Position numbers and translations under genes: made by a program | Notes under the pieces: generated by a model | What the model was told of the DNA's origin: nothing | Database searches by the model: none | Seen by the model: only the letters and a program-made list of their open reading frames with translations | Shown here: piece after piece, positions 1 through 6,889 of the stretch | Layout of the letters: the number at the start of each line of letters is the position of its first letter | Position numbering within the stretch: position 1 is the first letter of the stretch | Source: Verrucomicrobiota bacterium | GTDB lineage: Bacteria; Verrucomicrobiota; Verrucomicrobiia; Limisphaerales; UBA9464 | Assembly: GCA_947454295.1 (NCBI GenBank) | Contig: CANGMO010000030.1 | Location: forward strand, 1 to 11,768 | Direction: 5' to 3' | DNA length: 11,768 bases

Positions 1-1009
1 CATAGCGCACGCCTTTTTCGACCAGACGGCGCGCCAGGAGGCAATTGTTGGCAAAGGACCCTTCGCCGGGCTTCGCGCCGTACATCGCGCGAATGGATTC
101 CGGTTCGCGGCCGATGTCGAAGGCGTCAGGCACCGAGACCTGCATGCGGTACGCGAGTTCGTACTGCTCGATGCGGGTGCGGGTTTCGGGATCGCGAAAG
201 GTGCGGGCCTCGGCCTCGTTCAGCGACCGGATCGCGTCGAGCGTGCGCCGGCGCGTGTCGCGTCCCATGCCGGGCGGATTTTCAGCGAACAGAATCGGTT
301 CGCCAGTGGTCCGGCACTGGGTGCCCTGATAAACTCCGGGGAGGAATCCCGAGCCCCACAGGCTCTTGCCGCCAGTGGGATCGGTGCCGCCGCTGAGCAG
401 CACGACGAACGCCGGCAGATCCTGGTTCAGGGAGCCGAGGCCGTAGGTCACCCAGGACCCCATGCTCGCATTGCCGGCGCGCATGCTGCCGGTGTGGACC
501 ATCAACTCCGCCGGGGCGTGATTGAACTGGTCGGTCCACATCGAACGGACCACCGTGATGTCGTCGGCGACCGAGGCCAGGTGGGGGATGGTTTCGCTGA
601 ACCATCCGCCGGCTTGGCCGTGCCGGGTGAACCGGTACGGCGAGCCGAGCATCTTGGGCCTGCCGCGGATGAAGGCGAATTTCTTGCCCGCGATGAGCGA
701 CTCCGGGCAGTCCTGAAGGTGCATGGCCTTCAGGCGCGGCTTCCAGTCGAAGAGGTCCAGCGAGGGTGGTGCGCCAGACATGTGGAGGTAGATGACCGAT
801 TTGGCACGGGCCGGTAGATGCGATGCCTTGGGCGCCATCGGTCCCGGTCCCGCGGCTGTACCACCAGCCTTGCCGGCAGCGAGTGCGGACGGGGAAAACT
901 GGTTCAGCGCGAGCGCTCCGAGGCTGAACACGCCACCACGCGCGAAGAATTCCCGCCGGGTCAGCGCCTGGGCGCGTGCCATGCGGAGTTCGTTCGCGAG
1001 GTCAGCCAT
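1..1009 (-). CDS. DUF1501 family Tat-exported protein (partial, C-terminus cut off)
   Basis: My own minus-strand translation from ATG at 1009 gives 336 residues without a stop, running off the left edge; family members are usually about 450-480 residues, so the last quarter is missing. Residues 17-21 (TRREF), followed by a hydrophobic stretch (about 28-36) and an Ala-rich end near 45, form a twin-arginine signal, so the protein should be exported folded. The segment SVIYLHMSGAPPSLDLFDWK (71-90) is the hallmark start of the DUF1501 domain. The conserved MWTDQFNHAPAELMVHTGS (157-175) and SMGSWVTYGLGS (182-193) follow. The biochemical role is not established; in Planctomycetes and Verrucomicrobia these genes usually pair with DUF1553/PSD1 cytochrome-like genes, and no partner is visible here. 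ATG at 982 (Met-10) is an alternative start that keeps the Tat motif. Family assignment is strong; function is unknown. Confidence 0.9.
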   Translation of the reverse strand, partial: MADLANELRMARAQALTRREFFARGGVFSLGALALNQFSPSALAAGKAGGTAAGPGPMAPKASHLPARAKSVIYLHMSGAPPSLDLFDWKPRLKAMHLQDCPESLIAGKKFAFIRGRPKMLGSPYRFTRHGQAGGWFSETIPHLASVADDITVVRSMWTDQFNHAPAELMVHTGSMRAGNASMGSWVTYGLGSLNQDLPAFVVLLSGGTDPTGGKSLWGSGFLPGVYQGTQCRTTGEPILFAENPPGMGRDTRRRTLDAIRSLNEAEARTFRDPETRTRIEQYELAYRMQVSVPDAFDIGREPESIRAMYGAKPGEGSFANNCLLARRLVEKGVRY

Positions 1010-1015
1010 GCCGCG

Positions 1016-1043
1016 AGCATAGGCCGGGTTTCAATCCTGACAA
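1016..1043 (-). promoter_or_regulatory. Possible sigma-70-type promoter of the DUF1501 gene
   Basis: On the minus strand TTGTCA (1043-1038) and TATGCT (1021-1016) are separated by 16 nt, matching the -35 and -10 consensus at 5/6 and 4/6 positions. A start about 7 nt downstream would fall almost exactly on the ATG at 1009, implying a leaderless mRNA, or translation from the later ATG at 982. No Shine-Dalgarno sequence precedes 1009. This is a pattern match only. Confidence 0.3.
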
Positions 1044-1099
1044 CGCGGGAGATGCCGCGAACCTGAAGCCGCGACCTGTGGGCTTGGCTCGCTGGCCGG

Positions 1100-1116
1100 G
1101 GCGAGGTTCACTCGCC
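1100..1116 (+). repeat. Inverted repeat before the dehydrogenase start codon
   Basis: GGCGAG (1100-1105), a 5-nt loop GTTCA and CTCGCC (1111-1116) form a perfect 6-bp hairpin ending 2 nt before the GTG at 1119. The only purine-rich RBS candidate for that GTG (GCGAGG) lies inside it. It may restrict initiation at GTG, may be an operator, or may be a chance GC-rich palindrome. The rest of the 1010-1118 divergent gap shows no clear plus-strand promoter. Confidence 0.35.
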
Positions 1117-1118
1117 GG

Positions 1119-2195
1119 GTGATCGAGCCGATTCCAAAGCAGATGCGAGCCGTTGTTTACCGAGGCAAGGACGACCTTCGGTTGGAGACGCTGCCGGTTC
1201 CCCGCATTGGGGCGAATGAGCTGCTGGTGCGCGTGGCCTCGTGCGGGGTCTGTCCGACCGATATCAAAAAGGTCCGCTATGGCACGGTCTCCGCCCCCCG
1301 GGTGCTCGGGCACGAAACGGCGGGCACCATCGTTCGGATTGGGGCAAAGGTCCGCGGATTCGACGTCGGGGATCGCGTAGGGCTGCATCATCATGTGCCG
1401 TGCCTCGACTGCCATTACTGCCGGCACCATGCCTACGCGCAGTGTGCCACCTACAAGAAGACTGGTGTGACCGCCGGCTTCGAACCCGCCGGCGGCGGCT
1501 ATGCGGAGTACGTTCGCGTGATGTCCTTCTGTTTGCCCGGCGTCGTGAAAATCCCGTCGCGGAACTCCTTCGAGGAGGGTGCGATGCTGGAACCGGTGAA
1601 CACCGTTTTGAAGGGCGTGGAGCTGCTTCCGTTGTTGAAGGGCGACACCGTGCTGGTGGTGGGGCAGGGGCCGATTGGCCTGATGTTCACTTCCATCCTC
1701 GCCCTGCGTGGCATGCGCGTCCTCGCGACCGATTTGCTGGAACCGCGCCGGCAGCTGGGGCGTCGCGCGGGGGCGTGGAAGACCTTTGATGCGGCGGATC
1801 CCAATCTGGTGGACCAGCTTCGACGGGCTTCCGGCGGTCGCGGGGTGGATGCCGCAGTAATCGCCGTTCCAGTTGATGCGGCGGTGCATCAGGCCCAGGA
1901 GGCGCTGCGGGGCGGCGGAACCGTGCTGCTGTTTGCGCACACGGTCCGGGGGCAGCAAAGCCCGATGGATCTCGGCCGAATCTGCGTCGATGAGAAGGCG
2001 CTCAGCGGCAGCTATTCGTCAGACTTCCGTCTTCAGAAACCCGTGGCCCGACTCGTGTTTTCGCGGGCGTTGGATGTGCGTCGATGGATCACCCATCGCT
2101 TCCCGCTGGAACAAACCTCGGCGGCGGTGGATTTGGCCGCGCGGCCGACTCCCGAGTCGTTGAAGATCATGGTTTCGGTCGAAGGCGCGCACTAG
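1119..2195 (+). CDS. Zinc-dependent medium-chain alcohol/polyol dehydrogenase
   Basis: This 358-residue protein has the full medium-chain dehydrogenase layout: an N-terminal GroES-like catalytic domain (about 9-150), a Rossmann domain (about 170-300) and a C-terminal return to the catalytic fold. Likely catalytic zinc ligands are C45 (SCGVCPTD), H65/E66 (LGHETAG) and E158 (LEP). Structural-zinc cysteines are C95, C98, C101 and C109. The nucleotide loop is GQGPIG (182-187), and D205 at the end of the second beta strand favours NAD over NADP. It probably oxidises an alcohol or polyol, as in the sorbitol/threonine dehydrogenase branch; the substrate cannot be read from sequence. The start could be GTG 1119 or ATG 1143 (Met-9, reading MRAVVYRG), which matches where relatives usually begin. 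The gene stands alone, divergent from the DUF1501 gene and convergent with the large minus-strand gene. Confidence 0.9.
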   Translation: MIEPIPKQMRAVVYRGKDDLRLETLPVPRIGANELLVRVASCGVCPTDIKKVRYGTVSAPRVLGHETAGTIVRIGAKVRGFDVGDRVGLHHHVPCLDCHYCRHHAYAQCATYKKTGVTAGFEPAGGGYAEYVRVMSFCLPGVVKIPSRNSFEEGAMLEPVNTVLKGVELLPLLKGDTVLVVGQGPIGLMFTSILALRGMRVLATDLLEPRRQLGRRAGAWKTFDAADPNLVDQLRRASGGRGVDAAVIAVPVDAAVHQAQEALRGGGTVLLFAHTVRGQQSPMDLGRICVDEKALSGSYSSDFRLQKPVARLVFSRALDVRRWITHRFPLEQTSAAVDLAARPTPESLKIMVSVEGAH

Positions 2196-2224
2196 ACGCC
2201 CCGGGATGCATCCCTCAATGAAGG

Positions 2225-2254
2225 CGGGCCGTGGAACCTGGATTCCACGGCCCG
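2225..2254. terminator. Bidirectional stem-loop between convergent genes
   Basis: CGGGCCGTGGAA (2225-2236) pairs perfectly with TTCCACGGCCCG (2243-2254) around a 6-nt loop, giving a 12-bp GC-rich stem. It lies in the 96-bp gap between the stop codons of the dehydrogenase (plus) and the HZS-alpha-like gene (minus), exactly where a shared terminator is expected. There is no good T-run on either side, so it may work as a 3'-end stabiliser or an imperfect intrinsic terminator. Nothing else was recognised in 2196-2291. Confidence 0.75.
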
Positions 2255-2291
2255 TCTGGTGTCTACCCCACAAAAACGGGGAGTCGGCCTC

Positions 2292-5200
2292 CTACTCGGC
2301 GAGGCGGTAGTAGCGTCCAGCGGACGCGCTGACGTCCTGCAAATGCACCCGCAGGCGGCCGGAATCGTCGGTGGTGTAGCGGCCTACGGTGGTCCAGTGG
2401 CGGAGATCGGGCGAGGCCTCGAGCCGGTAGCTGGTGGAAGGCTGAGCCGAGAGGTTCAGCGTGATGCGTCCCGGCTCGGGCAGTGCGGATCCCACGGCGC
2501 TGGATGCACTGAGATTCACCGTGGCCTTCAATCCCTGCAGCAGCGATCGGAGCGCCTCGGGCTTGTTGGTGGGGGCGGGATGGTTGGCCTGATCCTTCGT
2601 GTTCACACCGTGGCACGAGGTGCAGGTGCGGATTTCACCGGGCTGGAAGGTCAGCCAGAAGCGCTCGCGGACGACGGCGCCGCCATTGGTGTCGGACAAT
2701 TGCCAGGTCAGCGCGCGCTGGGCGGGAACAAAGGCGGCCATCGAACCGTCGACTCCCAATTTCACCGCGCCTGCGGGCACCGTCGGATCCACCGGATTGT
2801 TGGCCAGCGCGCTCGAATCGTGCATCGGCTGGGCCAGCACGCGACGACCGGCGCGCGGTGTCGAGTTGGTGGTGTAGAGTCCGAAGCCTCGGATTTGATC
2901 GCCTTGGAAGAACTGGAGGAAGGCGATGTCGTACAACTTACCGCCAGTGCCGGTGGTCTTGTTGGTCGTGCCTGCGATGCGCAGGTTGAACGGCTGTTGA
3001 CGGTCCGCGTGGTCGCGGGTGGTCACGTTCCGACTCACCACGAGGGCCAGGTTGTTTTGCCGGAGGTACGAGGAGAGTACGGTGGCGTCCACCCCTTCCT
3101 CGTCGAGGACCTGCTGTTCTGGCGCACCCAGCGGTGCATGGGCATGGGCCGGGATCGGCCGCGCACGGACTTCAACGGGACTCAGTTCCCAGAGCGGACC
3201 GCTGTAGCTTACGAGTCCCCCGCCGTATCCGTAGAAGGTCACCGACTTGCTCAGACCGGAGGTGAGAGGCTTATCCGCCACCCAGTAGGTGCCGGCCTGC
3301 TTGAGGGTCTTCAACTGGAACTGGTAATCGCTGCTCACGCCACGCCTGCTTTCGTTGGCGGTGTTGGTGGTGTGGGCGGCGATCAGGGGGCCGCTGGAGA
3401 GGGGCAGGGGATTGCGATACAGGCCGGAGTGATTGGTGGTCGGCGTGCTGGTGAACGACTTCGTCTCGGGATGCGTGATGTAGGTGTTGGCCATGTGGTC
3501 TGCATCCAGACCGACTGGACCGTTCAGCGTCAGGATTTGACCGGCGGAGTGGGTTCCAAACTCGGGGGCATCCGTGCCGTAGTAGAGGCCCGGTTGTTTG
3601 GGATCCTCGGCAATGTGGAAGAAGTGATCGCTGACCGCGTTGTTGAAGCGCAAGGACGTGTTGTAGAAGTAACCGAGAGAATTGTCGTTGAGCAGGCTCG
3701 GCTCCAGGTACCCACCGATCTCGTGCCGGCCCACGTGGTTCAGAGTCTCCTCTTCGGTGCCGTCTTCATTGATCATCCAAGGGAAGAAGAAGTTGAACAC
3801 ATGCCCGTTCACGAAACCGGAAACGAGGCGGGATTCGGGAAAGACCTCGGTCGTGTTGCCAGCCAGGACCTTGGCCGTGGAGGATTCGTCGGAGTAGTTG
3901 AACACTCCAAAGGGAATGGAGAGGCCCTTCGCAATGGCATCGCGGTCGAGGTCGGCTTCCTGATCCTGCTGGAGGTGATCCCAGCGGGTGAAGATCACGC
4001 GGCCGAAGCTGTCGACAAAGGGTGTGAACGCTCCCGACGGTGCGTGGTCGAGTTGAAAGAGATTTCCGGTGCCGGGATCCAAACTCCAGAGACCGCTTAC
4101 CGTGGGCGCCAGTTCGTACTCGTCCAGCTGGGGATAGAGGTGTGCCTGGCCCCCGCGCGGACGATCGCTGGTGAACAGAATGCGTCCATCGGTGCCGTAG
4201 CACGGGCTGACGTTGTTGTAGGTGGCTGGCTGGTTGGAAACCCGGGTGATGACCGGGTTTTCGCCCTGTCCCAGGCCGCTGATTTCGTAGAGCTGCCAAT
4301 AGTTCGTTGGTGTCTGAAAGGCCACCGCTCCGGAGCCGACGACCATGCTGAACACGGCCCGGGTGCCATCCCAATGGACCGATGGATCACGCACTGCGAT
4401 CCCGTTGGTGCCTTGGAAACCGCTCGCCACGCCGTAGCCGGCGGCGGCGGTGAGGTTCTTCAGGCTGCCGTCCGGATAGCGGATATAGAGATCGCCGCCG
4501 CGTCCCGCGGAATCGGTGGTCGGCTTGTGATTGCCGAAGGCGGATCCGATGGTGGTGAAGTCGAAGCCGATGGGAATCTGGGCCACGAACAGGATCGGAT
4601 TGGTGATCCCAGCCACCGGCGCCGGCGACGGCAGCGTGGCGTAGTTGGCGGTTAGCGTCGTCGCGGTGGACGGCATGATCACTGTGGTGATGGGGGCTGC
4701 GGGGCTGGCCACGCTGGCCCCGGTCCATTGACTGAAACTCACACCGGGGGCCGGCGGATTGGCAGTCACAGCGATCTGGGACCCGGGAAGGTAGCTGCCG
4801 CTTCCGGTGCCGTTGATGACAGTCAGCGCCACCGGACTCAGTGTGGCGTAGGTGGCGGTCACGGTGGTGGCCGCCGCTGGCATGGCCAGCGTGGTGCTCG
4901 GGGAGGTGGGCGAAGTCACCGCAGCCCCCGCCCATTGCTGGAACACTTTTCCGACCGGTGCGGGGGCGGCACTGAGGTTGACGGTTGTTCCGGGAGAATA
5001 CTGTCCGCCGCCGGTGCCGTTGATCACCGTCAGCATGTAGGTCGAGGCTGGTGGAGGCGGGGTGGCGGATTTGTACACCGCGGTCACGGAGACATTGGTG
5101 GTCGGGAGCTGGATCACCGTGAACGCTGCGGTCGCGTTGGCGATGCCGGTTCCGGTCCAGGAGCTGAAGGTTTTTCCAGCCACTACCGGGGCGGCAATCG

Positions 5201-5903
5201 GCACCGCGGTCCCCGCGGGATAACTACCTCCGCCGGTCCCGCCATTGACGGTGAGGGTGACGGGCAATCCGGCACCGGCCACCGTGACCACGACCGGGGT
5301 GGAATAGGTGCGGGATCCGCCATTGTCGCGCGCCTTGGCGGACAGCGTGTAGGTGCCCGCCGGCACGCCGGTCCAGGTGGCAGCAAACGGGGAATTGGTG
5401 CTCGAGATGAGAGCGTCGAATCCCAGCAGGAAGTCGACCCGGTCGATGCTTCCGTCCACGTCCGTGGCAATGGCCGCGAGATTGAGGCTCGCCGGTGCGG
5501 TGAATTGGGAGCCGTTCGCGGCGCCCGTCCAGGTGACCACGGGAGGCTGGTTGCCGATGGCATTGATGCCAATGGCAACCAGTGCTGGTGCCGAGGTGCT
5601 GGTGCCGTCGCTGGCCGTAAACCAAAAGTTGTCGGTCCCGGTGAAGTTCGTTCCGGGCACGTAGGTGAGTGCCGGCGGTGTACCCACCAGTTGGCCCCGG
5701 AAGGGGGCGGAGACGATGGCGTAGGTGAGTGCATCGCCGTCGGCATCGGTTGCGCTGAGAGAGATGGCCTTGGGCTGATTCGCCAGGGTGCCGATTCCCT
5801 GAGGTATGGCCACGGGAACGGAGTTGGCGGTCGCATTGAGCACGGCCAGAAGTCCGAAGAATCCGGCGTGCAGGCAGGCGCGACGTTGGGTGGGTGTCAT
5901 CAC
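2292..5903 (-). CDS. Secreted hydrazine-synthase-alpha-like protein with InlB-type repeats and one CXXCH motif
   Basis: The 1203-residue protein begins with a signal peptide (about 1-27). Next come a cadherin-like domain (27-113, DADGDALTY and FTASDG), a bacterial Ig-like domain (118-209, ending STPVVVTV) and three InlB-type B repeats (215-277, 289-353, 358-423). From about 435 to 1100 it matches my knowledge of the hydrazine synthase alpha middle-domain family: DFTTIGSAFGNH (448-459), GGDLYIRYPDGSLKNLT (469-485), RDPSVHWDG (505-513), DGRILFTSDRPRGG (572-585) and FQPGEIRTCTSCHG (1086-1099). C1094, C1097 and H1098 form the only CXXCH, so one covalent c-type haem is expected if maturation genes exist. 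Residues 1145-1203 form a C-terminal module ending RYYRLAE. True hydrazine synthase needs beta and gamma partners and more haem sites, so I infer a periplasmic or surface propeller of unknown redox role. The start is ATG 5900 or GTG 5903. Confidence 0.85.
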   Translation of the reverse strand: MMTPTQRRACLHAGFFGLLAVLNATANSVPVAIPQGIGTLANQPKAISLSATDADGDALTYAIVSAPFRGQLVGTPPALTYVPGTNFTGTDNFWFTASDGTSTSAPALVAIGINAIGNQPPVVTWTGAANGSQFTAPASLNLAAIATDVDGSIDRVDFLLGFDALISSTNSPFAATWTGVPAGTYTLSAKARDNGGSRTYSTPVVVTVAGAGLPVTLTVNGGTGGGSYPAGTAVPIAAPVVAGKTFSSWTGTGIANATAAFTVIQLPTTNVSVTAVYKSATPPPPASTYMLTVINGTGGGQYSPGTTVNLSAAPAPVGKVFQQWAGAAVTSPTSPSTTLAMPAAATTVTATYATLSPVALTVINGTGSGSYLPGSQIAVTANPPAPGVSFSQWTGASVASPAAPITTVIMPSTATTLTANYATLPSPAPVAGITNPILFVAQIPIGFDFTTIGSAFGNHKPTTDSAGRGGDLYIRYPDGSLKNLTAAAGYGVASGFQGTNGIAVRDPSVHWDGTRAVFSMVVGSGAVAFQTPTNYWQLYEISGLGQGENPVITRVSNQPATYNNVSPCYGTDGRILFTSDRPRGGQAHLYPQLDEYELAPTVSGLWSLDPGTGNLFQLDHAPSGAFTPFVDSFGRVIFTRWDHLQQDQEADLDRDAIAKGLSIPFGVFNYSDESSTAKVLAGNTTEVFPESRLVSGFVNGHVFNFFFPWMINEDGTEEETLNHVGRHEIGGYLEPSLLNDNSLGYFYNTSLRFNNAVSDHFFHIAEDPKQPGLYYGTDAPEFGTHSAGQILTLNGPVGLDADHMANTYITHPETKSFTSTPTTNHSGLYRNPLPLSSGPLIAAHTTNTANESRRGVSSDYQFQLKTLKQAGTYWVADKPLTSGLSKSVTFYGYGGGLVSYSGPLWELSPVEVRARPIPAHAHAPLGAPEQQVLDEEGVDATVLSSYLRQNNLALVVSRNVTTRDHADRQQPFNLRIAGTTNKTTGTGGKLYDIAFLQFFQGDQIRGFGLYTTNSTPRAGRRVLAQPMHDSSALANNPVDPTVPAGAVKLGVDGSMAAFVPAQRALTWQLSDTNGGAVVRERFWLTFQPGEIRTCTSCHGVNTKDQANHPAPTNKPEALRSLLQGLKATVNLSASSAVGSALPEPGRITLNLSAQPSTSYRLEASPDLRHWTTVGRYTTDDSGRLRVHLQDVSASAGRYYRLAE
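4635..5261 (-). repeat. Three tandem InlB-type (divergent B) repeats inside the large protein
   Basis: Three copies of about 63-66 residues are encoded at 5261-5073, 5039-4845 and 4832-4635. Each follows the pattern LTV-NGTG-GSY-PGT, then FSxWTG or FQxWAG, then a Thr/Ala-rich stretch ending TANYA or TATYA. Copies 2 and 3 are closest (LTVINGTGGGQY versus LTVINGTGSGSY). A short proline-rich linker (TPPPPAS) separates copies 1 and 2. Such repeats are beta-grasp-like spacers on cell-surface proteins. Confidence 0.8.
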
Positions 5904-5925
5904 GACCCAATACGCGGATTGGGTC
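5904..5925 (-). repeat. 8-bp perfect inverted repeat touching the large gene's start
   Basis: GACCCAAT (5904-5911), a 6-nt loop ACGCGG and ATTGGGTC (5918-5925) form a perfect hairpin lying immediately before GTG 5903/ATG 5900 in the 45-bp gap after the glycosidase stop. It could be an operator, a translation-control hairpin or a weak attenuator. There is no following T-run, so a classical intrinsic terminator is unlikely. Confidence 0.45.
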
Positions 5926-5948
5926 CGATGGTTACTGTTGCGACCGGC

Positions 5949-6878
5949 CTAAGGCAGACGCGCCGCCCGGATTCCCATGAGTCCGCCGATGGGGCGCTCA
6001 AAGCCGGTGAGCAGCGGATGACACGGGCGGTTCAAGACCGATGCACCGAACCACCGCCCCTCCCTGACCAACGTGACCACGCTGCCGCCATCGAAGTTGA
6101 TGCCGTCGGCAGCGCCCAGCTGTCGAAGCATGCGGGCGCTGTCACCCGGGGTGGCGCCCTCCGACCAGCCTGGCTGGCGGCCGTCCACGATCAGCCAGAA
6201 AAGATAACGTCCATCGGCGCTGACGCCTGCCGCGCTCGCCGCCTCGGCAGGAAGCGGCTCCGCTCGATCCACACCGTTCCTGAGAATCGTGAGGTTGCCG
6301 CCCGCCGCATTGAAGGCATCGTGCGTGTCCCCGCGCGCGGGAACGATCCGGGCCTCGCGCTGGGCGGTGATCACGAGCGAATCGAGATTGTCGACTGCGG
6401 GGGAGTATCGATCGCCGTCTGAAACCGACAGCCCCATGATGTCCACCGGCATGCCGGGCCACTTCACAAACGGGTAAAAGGCGCTCGAACTGACCGCGAT
6501 CTGGAGATGGTTCCGGCGAAGAAAATCGCTGGGAAACTGGCTGTTGGTGTCGAGCTTCCGATCGCCATTGGACGGTTTGACAAAAAAGCTGATGCCCTGA
6601 TTTTGCAAGTCCACGCGGATGGCGTGGGCCTTCATGGGACGCGGTGCGGTGAAGTTGGCGCGGGCATAGTCGATGCCCTGATACAGGGGCTCCCAGGCGG
6701 TAAAGCCGCTTTCCGGCGCAGGCCACGACTCTAGAAAACGGGGCGTTGGCACCGACGGGATCCACCACCAGATCACCAGCAACGCGGCACCCACCCACAG
6801 CCAGCGCTGACGTCGTCGTCGATTCCGGGAGGAGTCACCCCGGCGGCGTTTTTTTCGGACGATGCGAAGGACCCCCAT
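5949..6878 (-). CDS. Membrane-anchored phosphodiester glycosidase (NAGPA domain) family protein
   Basis: This 309-residue protein starts with an extremely basic segment (KKRRRG...RNRRRRQR, 9-25), then one hydrophobic helix (about 27-40, GAALLVIWWW), so it is predicted to be anchored with its domain outside the cytoplasm. The C-terminal part carries the family's signature: VDGRQPGWSEGAT (231-243) followed by LRQLGAADGINFDGGSVVT (251-269), corresponding to the lG...alNLDGGgS motif of NAGPA domains. Relatives include the mammalian uncovering enzyme that removes N-acetylglucosamine from phosphodiesters; bacterial members probably hydrolyse sugar-phosphodiester linkages in envelope polymers, but the substrate is unknown. 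Start ATG 6878 lies 11 nt after the hisC stop, so it is probably translated from a hisD-hisC mRNA. There is no clear Shine-Dalgarno sequence. Confidence 0.82.
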   Translation of the reverse strand: MGVLRIVRKKRRRGDSSRNRRRRQRWLWVGAALLVIWWWIPSVPTPRFLESWPAPESGFTAWEPLYQGIDYARANFTAPRPMKAHAIRVDLQNQGISFFVKPSNGDRKLDTNSQFPSDFLRRNHLQIAVSSSAFYPFVKWPGMPVDIMGLSVSDGDRYSPAVDNLDSLVITAQREARIVPARGDTHDAFNAAGGNLTILRNGVDRAEPLPAEAASAAGVSADGRYLFWLIVDGRQPGWSEGATPGDSARMLRQLGAADGINFDGGSVVTLVREGRWFGASVLNRPCHPLLTGFERPIGGLMGIRAARLP

Positions 6879-6889
6879 GGTGTTCTGCG

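Noticed and set aside
1002..1958. 318-codon minus-strand open frame opposite the dehydrogenase
   Set aside because: The plus-strand dehydrogenase has complete zinc and NAD motifs, while this frame has none and also overlaps the start of the DUF1501 gene.
2259..4655. 798-codon plus-strand open frame
   Set aside because: It lies entirely antisense to the HZS-alpha-like gene, whose domains are clear. It is low-complexity Gly/Arg/Val/Glu text with no domain or signal peptide, as expected opposite a GC-rich coding frame.
2292..5903. A genuine anammox hydrazine synthase
   Set aside because: There is only one CXXCH, there are no beta or gamma subunit genes nearby, and the N-terminus consists of adhesin-type domains. 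Related sequences occur in non-anammox bacteria.
4728..6422. 564-codon plus-strand open frame
   Set aside because: It spans antisense to two well-supported minus-strand genes and their gap, and is Gly/Arg/His-rich without recognisable motifs; a compositional artefact.
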